A stretch of DNA of 64,000 bases from Schistocerca nitens. Taxonomy: Eukaryota > Arthropoda > Insecta > Orthoptera > Acrididae. Below the pieces are notes generated by a model. That model had not been told where the DNA came from. It saw only the letters and a program-made list of their open reading frames with translations, and ran no database searches. Positions 25,004 through 36,590 of this stretch are shown here, piece by piece. Location of the stretch: positions 168,660,178 through 168,724,177 of the forward strand of contig NC_064622.1 of assembly GCF_023898315.1 (NCBI RefSeq), in the 5' to 3' direction. The position numbers and the translations under genes are program-made. How positions within the stretch are numbered: position 1 is the stretch's first letter; each line of letters starts with the position of its first letter.

Positions 25004-26425
25004 CACTCCTGGAAATGGAAAACAGAACACATTGACACCGGTGTGTCAGACCCACCATACTTGCTCCGGACACTGCGAGAGGGCTGTACAAGCAATGATC
25101 ACACGCACGGCACAGCGGACACACCAGGAACCGCGGTGTTGGCCGTCGAATGGCGCTAGCTGCGCAGCATTTGTGCACCGCCGCCGTCAGTGTCAGCCAG
25201 TTTGCCGTGGCATACGGAGCTCCATCGCAGTCTTTAACACTGGTAGCATGCCGCGACAGCGTGGACGTGAACCGTATGTGCAGTTGACGGACTTTGGGTG
25301 AGGGCGTATAGTGGGCATGCGGGAGGCCGGGTGGACGTACCGCCGAATTGCTCAACACGTGGGGCGTGAGGTCTCCACAGTACATCGATGTTGTCGCCAG
25401 TGGTCGGCGGAAGGTGCACGTGCCCGTCGACCTGGGACCGGACCGCAGCGACGCACGGATGCACGCCAAGACCGTAGGATCCTACGCAGTGCCGTAGGGG
25501 ACCGCACCGCCACTTCCCAGCAAATTAGGGACACTGTTGCTCCTGGGGTATCGGCGAGGACCATTCGCAACCGTCTCCATGAAGCTGGGCTACGGTCCCG
25601 CACACCGTTAGGCCGTCTTCCTCTCACGCCCCAACATCGTGCAGCCCGCCTCCAGTGGTGTCGCGACAGGCGTGAATGGAGGGACGAATGGAGTCGTGTC
25701 GTCTTCAGCGATGAGAGTCGCTTCTGCCTTGGTGCCAATGATGGTCGTATGCGTGTTTGGCGCCGTGCAGGTGAGCGCCACAATCAGGACTGCATACGAC
25801 CGAGGCACACAGGGCCAACACCCGGCATCATGGTGTGGGGAGCGATCTCCTACACTGGCCGTACACCACTGGTGATCGTCGAGGGGACACTGAATAGTGC
25901 ACGGTACATCCAAACCGTCATCGAACCCATCGTTCTACCATTCCTAGACCGGCAAGGGAACTTGCTGTTCCAACAGGACAATGCACGTCCGCATGTATCC
26001 CGTGCCACCCAACGTGCTCTAGAAGGTGTAAGTCAACTACCCTGGCCAGCAAGATCTCCGGATCTGTCCCCCATTGAGCATGTTTAGGACTGGATGAAGC
26101 GTCGTCTCACGCGGTCTGCACGTCCAGCACGAACGCTGGTCCAACTGAGGCGCCAGGTGGAAATGGCATGGCAAGCCGTTCCACAGGACTACATCCAGCA
26201 TCTCTACGATCGTCTCCATGGGAGAATAGCAGCCTGCATTGCTGCGAAAGGTGGATATACACTGTACTAGTGCCGACATTGTGCATGCTCTGTTGCCTGT
26301 GTCTATGTGCCTGTGGTTCTGTCAGTGTGATCATGTGATGTATCTGACCCCAGGAATGTGTCAATAAAGTTTCCCCTTCCTGGGACAATGAATTCACGGT
26401 GTTCTTATTTCAATTTCCAGGAGTG
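25004..26425 (+). mobile_element. Tc1-like element, complete, 1422 bp (copy 1)
   Basis: Both ends are CACTCCTGGAAAT-type inverted repeats of about 27 bases, flanked by TA at 25002-25003 and 26426-26427, the signature of Tc1/mariner insertion. The length is identical to the copy at 36591-38012, and the two differ by scattered substitutions only, so they are recent relatives. It is inserted in the older mariner-related element; removing it with one TA gives GAA-TTA-GTT, keeping the host frame. Confidence 0.95.
25248..26270 (+). pseudogene. Tc1-like transposase with two premature stops
   Basis: It is collinear with the intact copy on the minus strand (340 codons plus stop, no indels). The start MPRQRGREPYVQ is kept. 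Codon 18 has become TGA (CGA to TGA, CpG type) and a Leu codon of the EHVLDWM block has become TAG near 26085. Catalytic blocks VVFSDESRF and LFQQDNARPHVS are unchanged. A 258-residue frame (25311-26087) remains between the stops but lacks the N-terminal start and the C-terminal helix region, so it should be inactive. Confidence 0.93.
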
Positions 26426-26733
26426 TAGTTGCCAGAAATGTAGCTGCCTGTGACGTGATTCGAAACATACCAGGCATATTTTTGCATTAAGGTTGATGGC
26501 CGTCAGTTTCAGCACGTTTTATAAGATACAGTTCATATGGCATTGGGTCAATGATGGTATTTTGCAGTTAACTGTAACTAATATAAATAAAAATGTGCAC
26601 AGTAATGTGGTTTCATCCTTATTATCTCCTTACGATGGCTTCTCCCACCCCAGGTTCCCTGCCTCAAATTGTTCAGTGGAAGATGCTCTACGTACTGTTA
26701 AACTTTTGCACGCTCTTAAGGAACCCTCTTTTT

Positions 26734-27248
26734 ACATAAAGAGAATACCGCATTAGCAAAAACCTCATGTTTGTTTACTTAAAATCGTAAAACTCTGGAA
26801 GTTTTTCACCGATCTATTCGAAATTTTGAAACAATATTGCACTCGAGTACAAACATGTTCTTATATAGCTATTTTTAATATATGTACAATAGAAATAAAT
26901 TTGTAACATTTAAAGGTGAAAGGTTTTTGACCGATTTACTTTAGATTTTTACGTGTTACTGTGAGAAACGTTTGGACACATGTAGGTTAGAGCGTAAAAA
27001 TATAACAACCTTGTTAACAAACAGGAAAGTTGTTTTTATGGCTTATCGCATGGCTTATCAAATTATGATTAGAACAATACTACAGAATCTGAATCTGCAA
27101 TAACAATAAATAAGGCTCAGTATGAGAGAGAGTGGTCAAGAAGAGATGCACAGAGGGGTGGGAGGAAATAGGCATAGAAAGCGGAAAGGGGGAGATGGCA
27201 GAGAGGTGAGGAGCTGAAAAAAGAGGGGTAGGATGGATATAGAAACGG

Positions 27249-27283
<35 letters not shown>

Positions 27284-27823
27284 CAGGAGGAGACAGAGAG
27301 ACGGGGAGGAGGGGATTTTTTCAGAAGGGGGAGGAGGTGATGGACAAAGAAAGGGAGGAGGAAAAGATGGGCAGAGAGTGGGGGGAGGAAAAGATGGACG
27401 GAGAGAGAGGGGAAGGAGACAATGGACAGCGGAAGAAAGAGGGAAGGAGGAGGAGAGCAACAAAGAGAAGGAGAGGAGGAGGAGATGGATAGGAGGGAGA
27501 TTAGGACGTATATTCCCGTACGTATGAGAAACGTGTGCTTTCTTTTTTCTTTCTTTTCCATTTGATCCGACTCACCCACAGCAAGGCTTGGCTGGGAGCA
27601 GCTAGTCAAGTGGCTTGAACTGGATATGGTACATCTGAAGAAACTTGTGAACTCTTTTGCTCACCGAACTGAAGCACGTCAGTGGGTATGTTACATTGCA
27701 GCAGCTTGATGTAAACTGGCGGTGATAATTTTTTTGGTCAGAGGGCTTGCAGTCTAAAATATAAAATAGGGAGATGACACGCATGTGAGTGGCCAGTAAC
27801 TTAATTGTTCCGACGTTTCACAG
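26734..27823 (+). other. Receptor intron with a polypurine tract
   Basis: The stretch is intronic. From about 27121 to 27500 the + strand is nearly all A and G, with a pure (GA)n run at 27253-27281. Long serine/leucine/proline frames on the minus strand there are products of this composition and not genes. The intron ends with a 3' splice site (GTTCCGACGTTTCACAG, AG at 27822-27823). Confidence 0.75.
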
Positions 27824-28067
27824 GCGGTCATCTTCGTGACACAGCGGCCTCGGGTGGACGCTCTGATGGCGCACCTGGAGTACAACATGGCCATGTTTTG
27901 CTCGTTCATGCCGCGCGTCAAGGACGCCATATTGCGCAGCTGCAGACTGCGCGTGCTGTTCATGTTCACGTCGTTCATGGGCATCGGTGGCATCACGCTG
28001 CTCTCCTTCTACACGGGGCCCATCGTGCAGAACTTCAAGGACGCCAAGCTTCTCGCCGATGGGGCAA
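27824..28067 (+). CDS. Odorant receptor (7tm_6), second visible exon
   Basis: Codes 81 residues plus one base, AVIFVTQRPRVDALMAHLEY to LADGA, in the phase left by the preceding exon. The pattern K-x-x-x-F-x-x-x-R-x-x-V-x-x-L-x-x-x-L (residues 1-20 of this exon) is the conserved intracellular loop after TM2 of insect odorant receptors. A hydrophobic stretch, RVLFMFTSFMGIGGITLLSFYTGPI, supplies TM3. The donor is GCAA/GTAAGT at 28067/28068 (phase 1). It is separated from the first visible exon by a 3.6-kb intron and from the next by 20.4 kb. GC-rich coding sequence contrasts with AT-rich introns, supporting a functional exon. Confidence 0.85.
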
Positions 28068-28429
28068 GTAAGTCTCTACCCCTTGGGCGAAAAAGCGCTG
28101 CTTGATAATCAATTTGGGACATTTTTCTCATCCAACGCCGCCTTACAGCTCCACAGGATGTCCCAGTAGGAATGGTCAGTATTTACGGATATGACAGGAA
28201 CGTTCATTCGGAGCAAAAGAGTCTAGTAAACAAGGGCTCCAAAATGTATACTTCAAGAACTGTGAGCATTTCCTCATTCTCGACACGGTGAAACGTATTG
28301 CGTCTGCTGCAAGCTCTTTGCTTTCTTTATTTTTGGAGGAGGCAGTATGGAGCAGCACAAGAAAAAAATGTCTAGTAAAATTGGGCTCTGAAAAGCACAC
28401 CGTAAGTGCTATAAGCACTTGTTCAGAGG
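28068..28429 (+). other. Start of the 20.4-kb receptor intron
   Basis: Begins with the donor GTAAGTCT. No element is recognised before the microsatellite. Confidence 0.6.
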
Positions 28430-28451
28430 GAGAGGGGGGAGAGAGAGAGGG

Positions 28452-28509
<58 letters not shown>
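28430..28509 (+). repeat. (GA)n microsatellite
   Basis: A G/A run becoming pure (GA)n from about 28454 to 28509. It directly abuts a 5'-truncated SINE fragment, suggesting that the repeat grew at an insertion edge. Confidence 0.95.
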
Positions 28510-28510
<1 letters not shown>

Positions 28511-28512
<2 letters not shown>

Positions 28513-28660
28513 ATTTCCCTAAATCGCTTCAGGCAAATGCCGGGATCGTTCCTTTGAAAGGGCACGGCCGACTTCCTTCCTCATCCTTCCCTGATCCGAT
28601 GGGACCGATGACCTCGCTGTTTGGCCCTCTCCCCAAATCACATCACCAAAAACATACGTT
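28511..28660 (+). mobile_element. SINE fragment, third family (3' part)
   Basis: Shares CAGGCAAATNCCGGGATNGTTCC, AAAGGGCACGGCNGACTTCC and TCCGATGNGACCGATGACCT with the fuller copy at 54358-54589 (each shown up to its variable positions). The tRNA-like head is missing. Confidence 0.85.
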
Positions 28661-28663
28661 TTT

Positions 28664-29802
28664 CGTATTAGGTGCATTGTACTGCCACGTACTCCATATC
28701 AGTGACCTCAATAGTCATTAGACATCGTGAGGGAGCAGAATGGGGCGCTCCGCGGAACTGACACTTCGAACGTGGGCAGGCGATTGGGTGTCACTTGTGT
28801 CATACGTCTGTACGCGAGATTTCCACACTCCAAAACACCCCTAGGTCCACAGTTTCCGATGTGACAGTAAAGTGGAAACGTGAAGGTACTCGTACAGCAC
28901 AAAAGCGTACAGGCTGATCTCGTTTGTTGACTGACAGAGACCGCCGACAGTTGAAGAGGGTCGTAGTGTGTAATAAGCAGACATCTATCCAGACCATCAA
29001 ACAGGAATTCCAAACTGGATCGAGATCCACTGAAAGAACTACGACAGTTAGGCGAGAAAACTTGGCGGCTGTTCATAAGCTACACATCACGCCGGTAAAT
29101 GCCTAACGACGCCTCGCTTGGTGTAGGGAGCATAAACATTGGACGATTGAACAGTGGAAAAACGTTGTGTGGAGTGACGAATCACGGTACACAATGTAGC
29201 GATCCGATGGCAGGGTGTGGCTATGGCGAATGGCCGGTGAACGTCATCTGCCAGCGTGTGTAGTGCCAACAGTAAAATTTGGAGGCGGTGGTGTTATGGT
29301 GTGGTCGTGTTTTTAATGGACGGGCCTTGCACTCGTTTTGCGTGGCACTATCACAGAGCATGCCTACATTGGTGTTTTAAGCACCTTCTTGCTTCTCACT
29401 GTTGAAGGGCAGTTCGGAGATGGAGATTGCATCTTTCAACACGATCGACCACCTGTTCATAATACACGGCCTGTGGCGGAGTGGTTACACGACAGTAAAT
29501 GGCCTGCATAGAGTCCTGACCTGAGTCCTATAGAACACCTTTGGGATGTTTTGGAGTGCCGACTTCGTGCCAGGCCACGACATCGATACCTCTCCTCAGG
29601 GCAGCACTCCGTGAAGAATGGGCTGCCATTCCCCAAGAAACCTTCCAGCACCTGATTGAACGAATGTCAGATAGTGGAAGCTGTCATCAAGGATAAGGGT
29701 GGGCCAACACCATATTAAATTCGAGCATTACCGATGGAGGGCGCCACGAACTTTTAAATCATTTTCAGCCAGGTGTCCGGATACTTTTGATCACATATTG
29801 TA
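28664..29802 (+). pseudogene. Tc1-like element, 5' truncated, dead transposase
   Basis: The transposase begins at ATG 28740 (MGRSAEL) and continues, with frame changes, through TDRDRRQLKRVV near 28928, RLAWCREHKHWT near 29112, NVVWSDESRYT near 29160 followed at once by a stop, [10 protein letters not shown] near 29285, CIFQHDRPPVHN near 29430 (QHDRAPVH in relatives) and SPDLSPIEHLWDVLECRLRARPRH near 29515. The DD..E residues are still visible, but there are several in-frame stops and at least one frameshift. The right end GTGTCCGGATACTTTTGATC (29773 on) is a Tc1-type terminus ending in TA at 29801. The left terminus is absent. Confidence 0.85.
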
Positions 29803-30106
29803 TGTCTCACAGTAGCAAAGATGAACACGTGCTCGTGGCTCGTAAGCTGTGCACTTTAGAGCCCATGTTTACTGGACTTTTTGTTTTTCTTGTTTTGGCC
29901 AATATTATATACCACCGCTCAAAGTATGGAAAGCAAAGATCTTGCAGTGGAATACGCTTGTTTCACAGTACTGAATATGAAGTTGTGCCCGTAGCTCCTA
30001 GGATGCACAGTTTAGAGCCCATGTTTACTACACTCTTCTGCTTCGAATGATCGTTCGTGTTGTATACCTCAATAATGACTACTCACCCTGGGACATCCTA
30101 TATATA
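29803..30106 (+). repeat. Diverged direct duplication (~95 bp)
   Basis: Positions 29804-29900 and 29957-30050 share TGTNTCACAGTA, TTAGAGCCCATGTTTACT and a CTTNTNNTTTTC-like end, at about 75 percent similarity by eye. The short frames over them (HSSKDEHVLVA..., HSTEYEVVPVA...) are parallel for that reason. Function unknown. Confidence 0.7.
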
Positions 30107-30148
30107 CAGGGTGACCCAAAAGTCCGTTAACATTTGAAAATTCAATAC

Positions 30149-30174
30149 TTTCATACTTTCATACTTTCATACTT
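30149..30174 (+). repeat. Octamer microsatellite (TTCATACT)n
   Basis: Three and a bit copies of an 8-base unit (TTCATACT) just inside the left end of the surrounding transposon. Confidence 0.9.
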
Positions 30175-30649
30175 GAAATGACATGATGTTTTATTGAAAC
30201 CAAAAGAAGTGTACAAAATGACCAACAGATGACGCTCCATATGATACAAAAGCAATAATTAGCGCAACAATGGATATTTGGGAAAGATTATGTTCTGTAT
30301 AAGACAAACTCAGCATATTTGCCGTCATTCATTAACAGTGCCTGCAGTCTAAGGACAATGTTGTGAACAGCACTTACAGCATACCAGCAGGTATGGTGAG
30401 AAACCGCCGTCTTACGTTGTCTTTAAGCGACCCCAATGAGGTCGGACGATCGCAACACTTCAGGTAACCCCACGAGTAATAATGGCACGGGTTGAGACTT
30501 GGGGACCTGGCAGGCTAAGCATGATGGATGCACGCAATCCTCACTGAACCATGTGCGCAAGAGATCTTTAACACGTGTAGCAATATGGGGTGGAGACCAT
30601 CCTGTAGAAAAGTCGTGCCTTCTAGCAGGTGTTTATCAGTCAGGCTAGG

Positions 30650-30847
30650 TTCAAAATGGTTCAAATGGCTCTGAGCACTATGGGACTTAACTGTTGAGGT
30701 CATCAGTCTCTTAGAACTTAGAACTACTTAAACCTAACCTAAGGACATCACACACATCCATGCCCGAGGTAGGATTCGAACCTGCGACCATAGCGGTCGC
30801 GCGGTTCCAGCCTGTAGTGCCTACAACCGCTCGGCCACTCCGGCCGG
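30650..30847 (-). mobile_element. tRNA-derived SINE (type A) with exact target duplication
   Basis: On the minus strand it reads from GCCGGCCGGAGTGGCCGAGC (box A) and GGTTCGAATCC (box B) to CCATTTGAACCATTTTGAA. Flanks CAGTCAGGCTAGG at 30637-30649 and 30848-30860 are identical (13 bases). Confidence 0.95.
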
Positions 30848-30949
30848 CAGTCAGGCTAGGGATGATGCAGTTCTGCAACATACCGATGTACCTGGCACCC
30901 GTCGCTGACAATCTGAAAAGCATCACCTTGGATTTCCTCGAATAAAAAG

Positions 30950-32280
30950 GGTCTGATTGTAGGGAAGCAGCCTACTCATGCCTTATAAAATTCACATCAG
31001 TCTTTCCATTGTGTGCCAGCCAGTCCGCTGTAACTAGCTCTGACGTCATAAATGTTGCGCAATACTTTAAAAATCAAGTAAATAACCCGAAACGTTTCTA
31101 GCATGTCAGGAGTAATACTAAATCAATGTGTGTTGAATATCAGTTTAATAACTTAAACCATTTTCTAAATTTGGACGTTTTTCTGTAAAAATCATTGTCC
31201 CAACAGAAAACAGCTAGAATCTTAAAAATTTATATTTAGATTACTCTTGCATAATAGAGTAGAAACAGTATTCTGGATCTCTCAAATTAGAATTTTAGTT
31301 GAAATTCATGATTTTCTGGTTTTTATCTTAAAAATTAAGGAAGCAAGATTAAGTAGGCGAATAAATAAAGCTAGGATGTTTAAATTTAAGTAGAATGGAG
31401 ATCCGCTATAATCATAAAGATGTGAGAAGTTTCAACTGAATAACTATAAAACTATAGCGATAGTGTATCTCCAAAGGGCAAGTTCAAAGCTCGTCTACTG
31501 CGTGTAGCTTAATTAAATTAATTATCTCGCCCAAAATATTTGACGTAGCCACATCAGACTTATGATTACTTACCTGTGTGCTGATTGCACATTTAAATTG
31601 AGAACTTCATCGGTCATCAGCAAAGGAAGTACTGATTTATTCGATAACTTAAAGTGGTGCATTACTAGCCCAACGGCTAGTTGGGAGAGCAGATTTGATC
31701 AGGCGTTCCCTTAGCCGTCCGCACCACGGATTTATATGTAAGAAAGCTGCGTGAAGAGGAAAAAGGCCCCACTTCTCTCCAGACGCTGATTAGCGCACCA
31801 CCTGTGCCGGGCGTCGCGTAGAGTCGGTATCACTGCTATAAACAGCCTCGGATGCCATAATAAGTTACTCGGGATACGCGTAACCATGAAATCGTTTTCG
31901 AGTGAAGTGTTAATTTTGGGATGACGTTAATGGTCTATCTTTAGTTTACGTATGTCGTATTTTCACGTGCCGCCGCAGGACAGACATTCTACCATTATTA
32001 GCATGGCCTTTGATGAACATTATCATCAAATTATGGCGAGCATTCACTTAAACATTTAATTTGAACAGTTATAGTTGCATCAGTGCATTAGACTCTGAAC
32101 TGCTCTGGTAGATGGATTGTGTGGATTCTTTTTGGTCTGTGACTTTCAGAATATAGTGAACATTTTAGAGAGAATGGTTTTTGATTATGAATCCCAGACA
32201 ATCTCTTAATTCCTCAGAGCTATAAGCTGTAGCTATAAATGTATTTCTCAGATGAAGTGGGCACTAGGAATTCTAATTAC
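30950..32280. other. Unassigned insert within the decayed transposon
   Basis: About 1.3 kb without coding blocks. Several short blocks here look like interspersed-repeat sequence (the segment around 31680 with CCCAACGGCTAGTTGGG, a 16-base palindrome), but I could not find terminal repeats or target duplications that define it. Confidence 0.4.
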
Positions 32281-32797
32281 AGTCTTCACGTTTTGCTAAT
32301 CACTTTCTGGTTGCCAATATTGTAGTTAGAGAGCCAGTGTTGAGAACGGCAAACAACAGCATTAAATAAATAAATAAATAAATACAAAACATTTATTCTA
32401 TTATTCCACCCGCCGCCCCACATGACGATTGATGTAAAACCACAGCACACCGTGACTTTCACGTCATCCAATGGTGTTTCCACAACAGTTTTAGAATTTT
32501 CTGTAGTCCAAATTCAGCTCATTTTATACACGATTCTCATGCGACATCACTAATTGTTGCTGTCCAATGTCATCTGTTGACCGGTTTTTGCACTAGCTTT
32601 TGCTTCTCTACCTTCAGTATTCCGTGAAACGGAAACTGCCTTTTGGGTCACCCTGTATTTTGTGTAAGTGGGGGCAGAACACGTTTTTATAAAAGGCCAT
32701 AGCTAAAGTGCAAAGAGCAGCTAGTAAACACTTGTTTATTCGCCATCGGTTGGTATCTTTACGTGTACATTAGGTATCTTAGAATTATTTATAACAA

Positions 32798-32964
32798 CTT
32801 ATAGGGCAATATTAAAACTGTGGCGTCAAGTAGCATAAACTCAATTCTGTATCACTGCTGTCACTAACAATGTAATTTATTTTCGTGTTTTACTACTTGG
32901 CAGCAGTGATATATGATGGGTTTTGTGCTACTTGACACCACAGTTTTAACACTGCCATGTAAGC
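32798..32964. repeat. Small foldback (MITE-like) element, ~58-bp arms
   Basis: The left arm 32798-32868 (AATATTAAAACTGTGG, GTCAAGTAGCA, ATCACTGCTG) is matched inversely by 32908-32964 (TGCTACTTGAC, CCACAGTTTTAACA). The arms are about 85 percent alike by eye around a ~40-base centre. No coding content. Confidence 0.85.
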
Positions 32965-34946
32965 TGAAATGACTGACAATGATCTGAGCACTGAAGCCAC
33001 TTCCAAATAAGTAAGTATTTATAAGCAACTTTTGCTGGTTGAACTATGACTGTTTTTAAATTGCAGCTATCTATCTACATCATACTAGTAATGGAAAGAC
33101 TGGAAAGTGGTCGACTCCAGTGATACTCAACACTATCAGACTCCTCCTAACAGAAAAGTATGCTGTGGTCACTTCGTAACTAACGACCTCAGGAGACTGT
33201 AGAAGATAATAACAGTCAACTTTAATGCGACGCTGTCACGAACATCTACGTTTTTACTCCACAAACCACCTTACTGTATTGGAGTGAACATGGAATATGA
33301 CCACCATTTCCCCCTCCTCTAGCATTCATGAATATTGAGCACCAACAACAGCCGCTGCTAAGTCTCTGTGTAAGTTTGAATTGTTTGAAGTCACGATCAT
33401 TTCTGAGATGCATACAGGAAAAAGTAATATGTAACTTAATTCATAGTGAAATGTTTAATTTCGTAACTGCGGGTCTCTTGTTACTAGTTGAAAGTTCTCC
33501 AGTCGGCGAAACGAATCAGTGACAAAGCACTCGGCTCTTTTCGCGATCTTCTGTATCTCGTGTACGTATCATACCTTTTAAGGACGCAAGATAATTTAGC
33601 AGTACACAAGGGACATCGAACAATGATCTCGCGAACTACTTCTTTCGTGAATTAATTACATTTCCTTAGGATACGTCCGCTAAATTTAAGGCTGGCGTCT
33701 GACTTTCCTCGGATACTGCTCGCTCGTTGCCAGTCATATAAACAAACAATGATGAGTATTTTCCTTTATGTACGCAAGTACAATACATTTGTATATTGAG
33801 AGTCAACCAGTTCCTCTACAAATCAGGCCTTCGTGCATTTCGCTACAACTTCCTAGCGTTGCAACCCTTTTATAAACAATAGCCACATACGTCCGGGACT
33901 AGCCTCATGGAGCTATGTTATCAACGACGTGACTTACATGTATCGTGAAGAGCAGCGGCAATTACGAGGGAGATTAATGTTTAACGACACGATGATGATG
34001 ACGAAGACATAACAGATGGAGAACTGCTTTTACTGCTCCGGGCAATCGTTTCGCCTGTGTGATTTCATAGCTAATGCTCTGAATAGATTGGGTTACCCCT
34101 TGGATTGTATTCCACTAATTTTGATCCGCTTCTTTTCCTAGCAGCCGACCAAGTAGAAAGCACGTTATATTTCATTCTTTGTTGCAGATAAAAGTAACCG
34201 TTCAGAAACAGCACTGTTAAGGTAAAAACAAACTGAGTAATATGTGCCTGCAGGTAACGTACAAGCAAAAATTTGTTGGATATTGCTGTTTGTCGTATAT
34301 CTTCTTCTTCGTACATCGGGTATTACACTTCTCGTTTAATTTTTTGGAATTCCATTTTCAACTAAATGAATTGTTAAAAAGTCCTCAGTAAATAACATTC
34401 TCTCTTTTTATCGATATATTAATTACGAAGATGTCTGTATTAACTATGCTTTTTCAGATGGCCCTATTATAATTGCTGCCACTAGTACCGTAGTCCTAAA
34501 ACAGGCGAATTCAGTGTGATTTCTTTCTTAAAAATCCGATGAGTAGTTTCGAAGAAATTGCAATAGTTATAACTTAGGATTTATCTGTTTTGAGCATGAA
34601 ACTAATTGCTGTCTTAAGTGGACGTTAGATTTGTAACTAAATTGTCGCGTCAGGCTAATGGAAAGCGCCAGCTTAGCGCAACTAAGAGTCCATTTACAAA
34701 AGCGGAATAATTAATAAATATTTGACTTAAAACTTATAATAATCGTATTTGGTTACATGTGATTTCGCCGACACCCCAGCTAAAGGGCTAAGGACGTTGC
34801 TGCTAAGGATGACAATAGTTCTGCTCTTGTTTCTTTCTGCTGGTAGTGTCTTACTTCTAAAAACGGCGGATTCAACAGAATTTCGCGCTTCGAAATCTGA
34901 CTTGGCCTGACATAGTGCGCCGGGGCGGGATCGTTCTGTCTCTTTT

Positions 34947-34948
<2 letters not shown>
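32965..34948. other. Unassigned intronic sequence
   Basis: About 2 kb of intron with only short random frames. No SINE boxes, transposase blocks or repeat pairs were recognised. Confidence 0.45.

Positions 34949-35002
<54 letters not shown>
34949..35002 (+). repeat. (CT)n microsatellite
   Basis: Pure CT dinucleotide run of about 26 units. The Arg/Glu frame on the opposite strand is a by-product. Confidence 0.97.
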
Positions 35003-35005
<3 letters not shown>

Positions 35006-35131
35006 AGTTCACCTACCTCTATATTTCTTCCTTCCGACGTCCCTTCACTCTGCAGTAGTAGATACACGCTAGGCAGTGTAAAGCAACCACCACCTAATAC
35101 CTACCACACAGAGGCCGCGTAACTCAAGTTT

Positions 35132-35327
35132 GGTTCAAATGGCTCTGAGCACTATGGGACTTAACATCGCAGGTCATCAGTCCCCTAGAACTTAGAACTA
35201 CTTAAACCTAACTAACCTAAGGACACCACACACATCCATGCCCGAGGCAGGATTCGAACCTGCGACCGCAGCAGTCGCGCGGTTCGAGACTGAAGCGCCT
35301 AGAACCGCTCGGCCACCAGTGGCCGGC
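35132..35327 (-). mobile_element. tRNA-derived SINE (type A) with exact target duplication
   Basis: Minus-strand head GCCGGCCACTGGTGGCCGAG, box B GGTTCGAATCC and tail ATTTGAACC. Flanks AACTCAAGTTT at 35121-35131 and 35328-35338 are identical (11 bases). Confidence 0.94.
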
Positions 35328-35338
35328 AACTCAAGTTT

Positions 35339-36588
35339 AAAATCAGTACCTGTAAGTTCATTTTGACAAATTTCGGGTGGTAGGAGAATGCAGTTTCATT
35401 GCCGTAAGCATTTGAAAATTTTATTAACGTCTTTTTATTCATAAGGAAGCACATGAAATGGTTATCAAGTCTGTATTTATTAATTCAAATGCTCTGTCAT
35501 TCCAAGTTCACTGTTTAACATATTTCACACGTAAAAGCAGCCAGAATTTCTGCAAGTCCGACCTGGCTAATTTTGGGATCTAACAGTCACTGACCTACCA
35601 CTATTTGCAAGTTGAACATTCGGTCGTTTCAGTGGTGTTCTATGTCAGAAGTGCTCGCCAAAGTAATCCATAAAGAACACGGAATATGCCACGCGGAATT
35701 GTCTCTACGACCAAACGATCACACGCTTATAAAACTTCAACTAATTAATTCTGAAACATTACACTTTCCTCAAAATGTGCGTAACTTAAACCGCTTTAGT
35801 CACGTCACGACACGACACGACACGCTCTATCTGAAATGATCTCACTGGCTCTTCAGTTTACATACTATTTTCGCGGAGACATCTAGCATGGTGTTACTCT
35901 GAAGCAGACTGGCGAGCGACTATATCGATGCTCCTCTCCTCTCTGCCTATATAACTCTCTGCACACGGGAACCGCTTAGTTTTGATTGGCTTTTTATCTG
36001 AATGGCCCATCATAATGATCCTTCCAGATCATTCACGCGCCCAAACTTGCCTTAGCCAACCACTAATCAGATAGTCATTTATGTCATTACAAATTCAATT
36101 TCTAATAATTCTATTTCTAATATATTGTATAATGAAATAGGACGAAATGCAAAATATTCTTTAAATTAATAGAGAAACTTTTTCCGCTTCTACTTTTATT
36201 CTGGCTGCTCTCTTACAAAAGTAAGCACACATCGACATACGTCATGAGCAACATGGTCGCCACACAGTTTTCCCACGGATCAATTTTATAAGGTTTTACA
36301 TAAAATGACATTAAGTTTTAACGTATGTCCCACATACATTGTCTCATTCATTCTCATGTATTCACACAATAAAATAATAAGCAAATAATTCTGAATGGAT
36401 TTTATACTACGTAACGTAGAGTAATTAAAGTTTTGAAAAGAAAATTCGAATGAAGTGATTTTATGTACTGTGAGCTTTGATATGACTTCAAATGATAATA
36501 AAAGACATTTGGTTATTTTTCCTAACTGAGTTTTGAAACATAAGTGTCGGTTTTAGAACATTTAAGTAATTTTCTCAGTCTCTCTAAC
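35339..36588. other. Unassigned intronic sequence
   Basis: AT-rich intron sequence. A 75-codon frame at 35612-35839 has no recognisable features. A short CACGACACGACACGACACG tandem occurs near 35803-35822. Confidence 0.45.
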
Positions 36589-36590
36589 TA

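Larger units (their letters stand above)
24297..26733 (+). mobile_element. mariner-related element carrying two younger insertions
   Basis: The left end (GTGTTTCCGCAAGAGCGTGC, from about 24299) matches inversely the right end near 26709-26733 (TTTTGCACGCTCTTAAGGAA). A decayed C-terminal transposase reads REKMWIQHEEVPLHFSVDV, LSAVFPWSAKSPGLN and YLLWGCLKSLA (about 24600-24770). It then jumps a SINE to YQTPVDIEME and jumps a Tc1-like element to LVARNVAACDVIRNIPGIF (26428 on). The order SPDLNP...F.LWG.LK...ARI..A...IR..PGIF is that of Tc1/mariner-superfamily transposases. With both inserts and one copy of each target duplication removed, the frame is continuous across both joints. The element lies inside the receptor intron. 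Confidence 0.8.
30107..32655 (-). mobile_element. Tc1/mariner-superfamily element with ACAGGGTGACCCAAAAG ends, nested and decayed
   Basis: Left end ACAGGGTGACCCAAAAGTCC (30106) and right end, inverse, GTTTCCGTTTCACGG... with CTTTTGGGTCACCCTGT at 32640-32656, flanked by TA on both sides. The minus strand keeps transposase pieces: DVKVTVCCGFTSIVMWG near 32470-32420 (the KVTVWCG block) and, 1.7 kb away, RSPSLNPCHYYSWGYLKC near 30520-30460 with SLKDNVRRR and IPAGML after it (about 30430-30390). Between them lie a SINE and about 1.3 kb of unrelated sequence. The catalytic first and second Asp regions are missing. Confidence 0.75.

Noticed and set aside
24951-25783. 100-170 codon antisense frames over the Tc1-like copies (also 37103-38017)
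   Set aside because: They are shadows of the GC-rich transposase gene and occur identically in both copies.
27080-27609. Serine/leucine/proline-rich minus-strand frames
   Set aside because: They follow from the polypurine tract and (GA)n runs on the plus strand and overlap in several frames with no domain.
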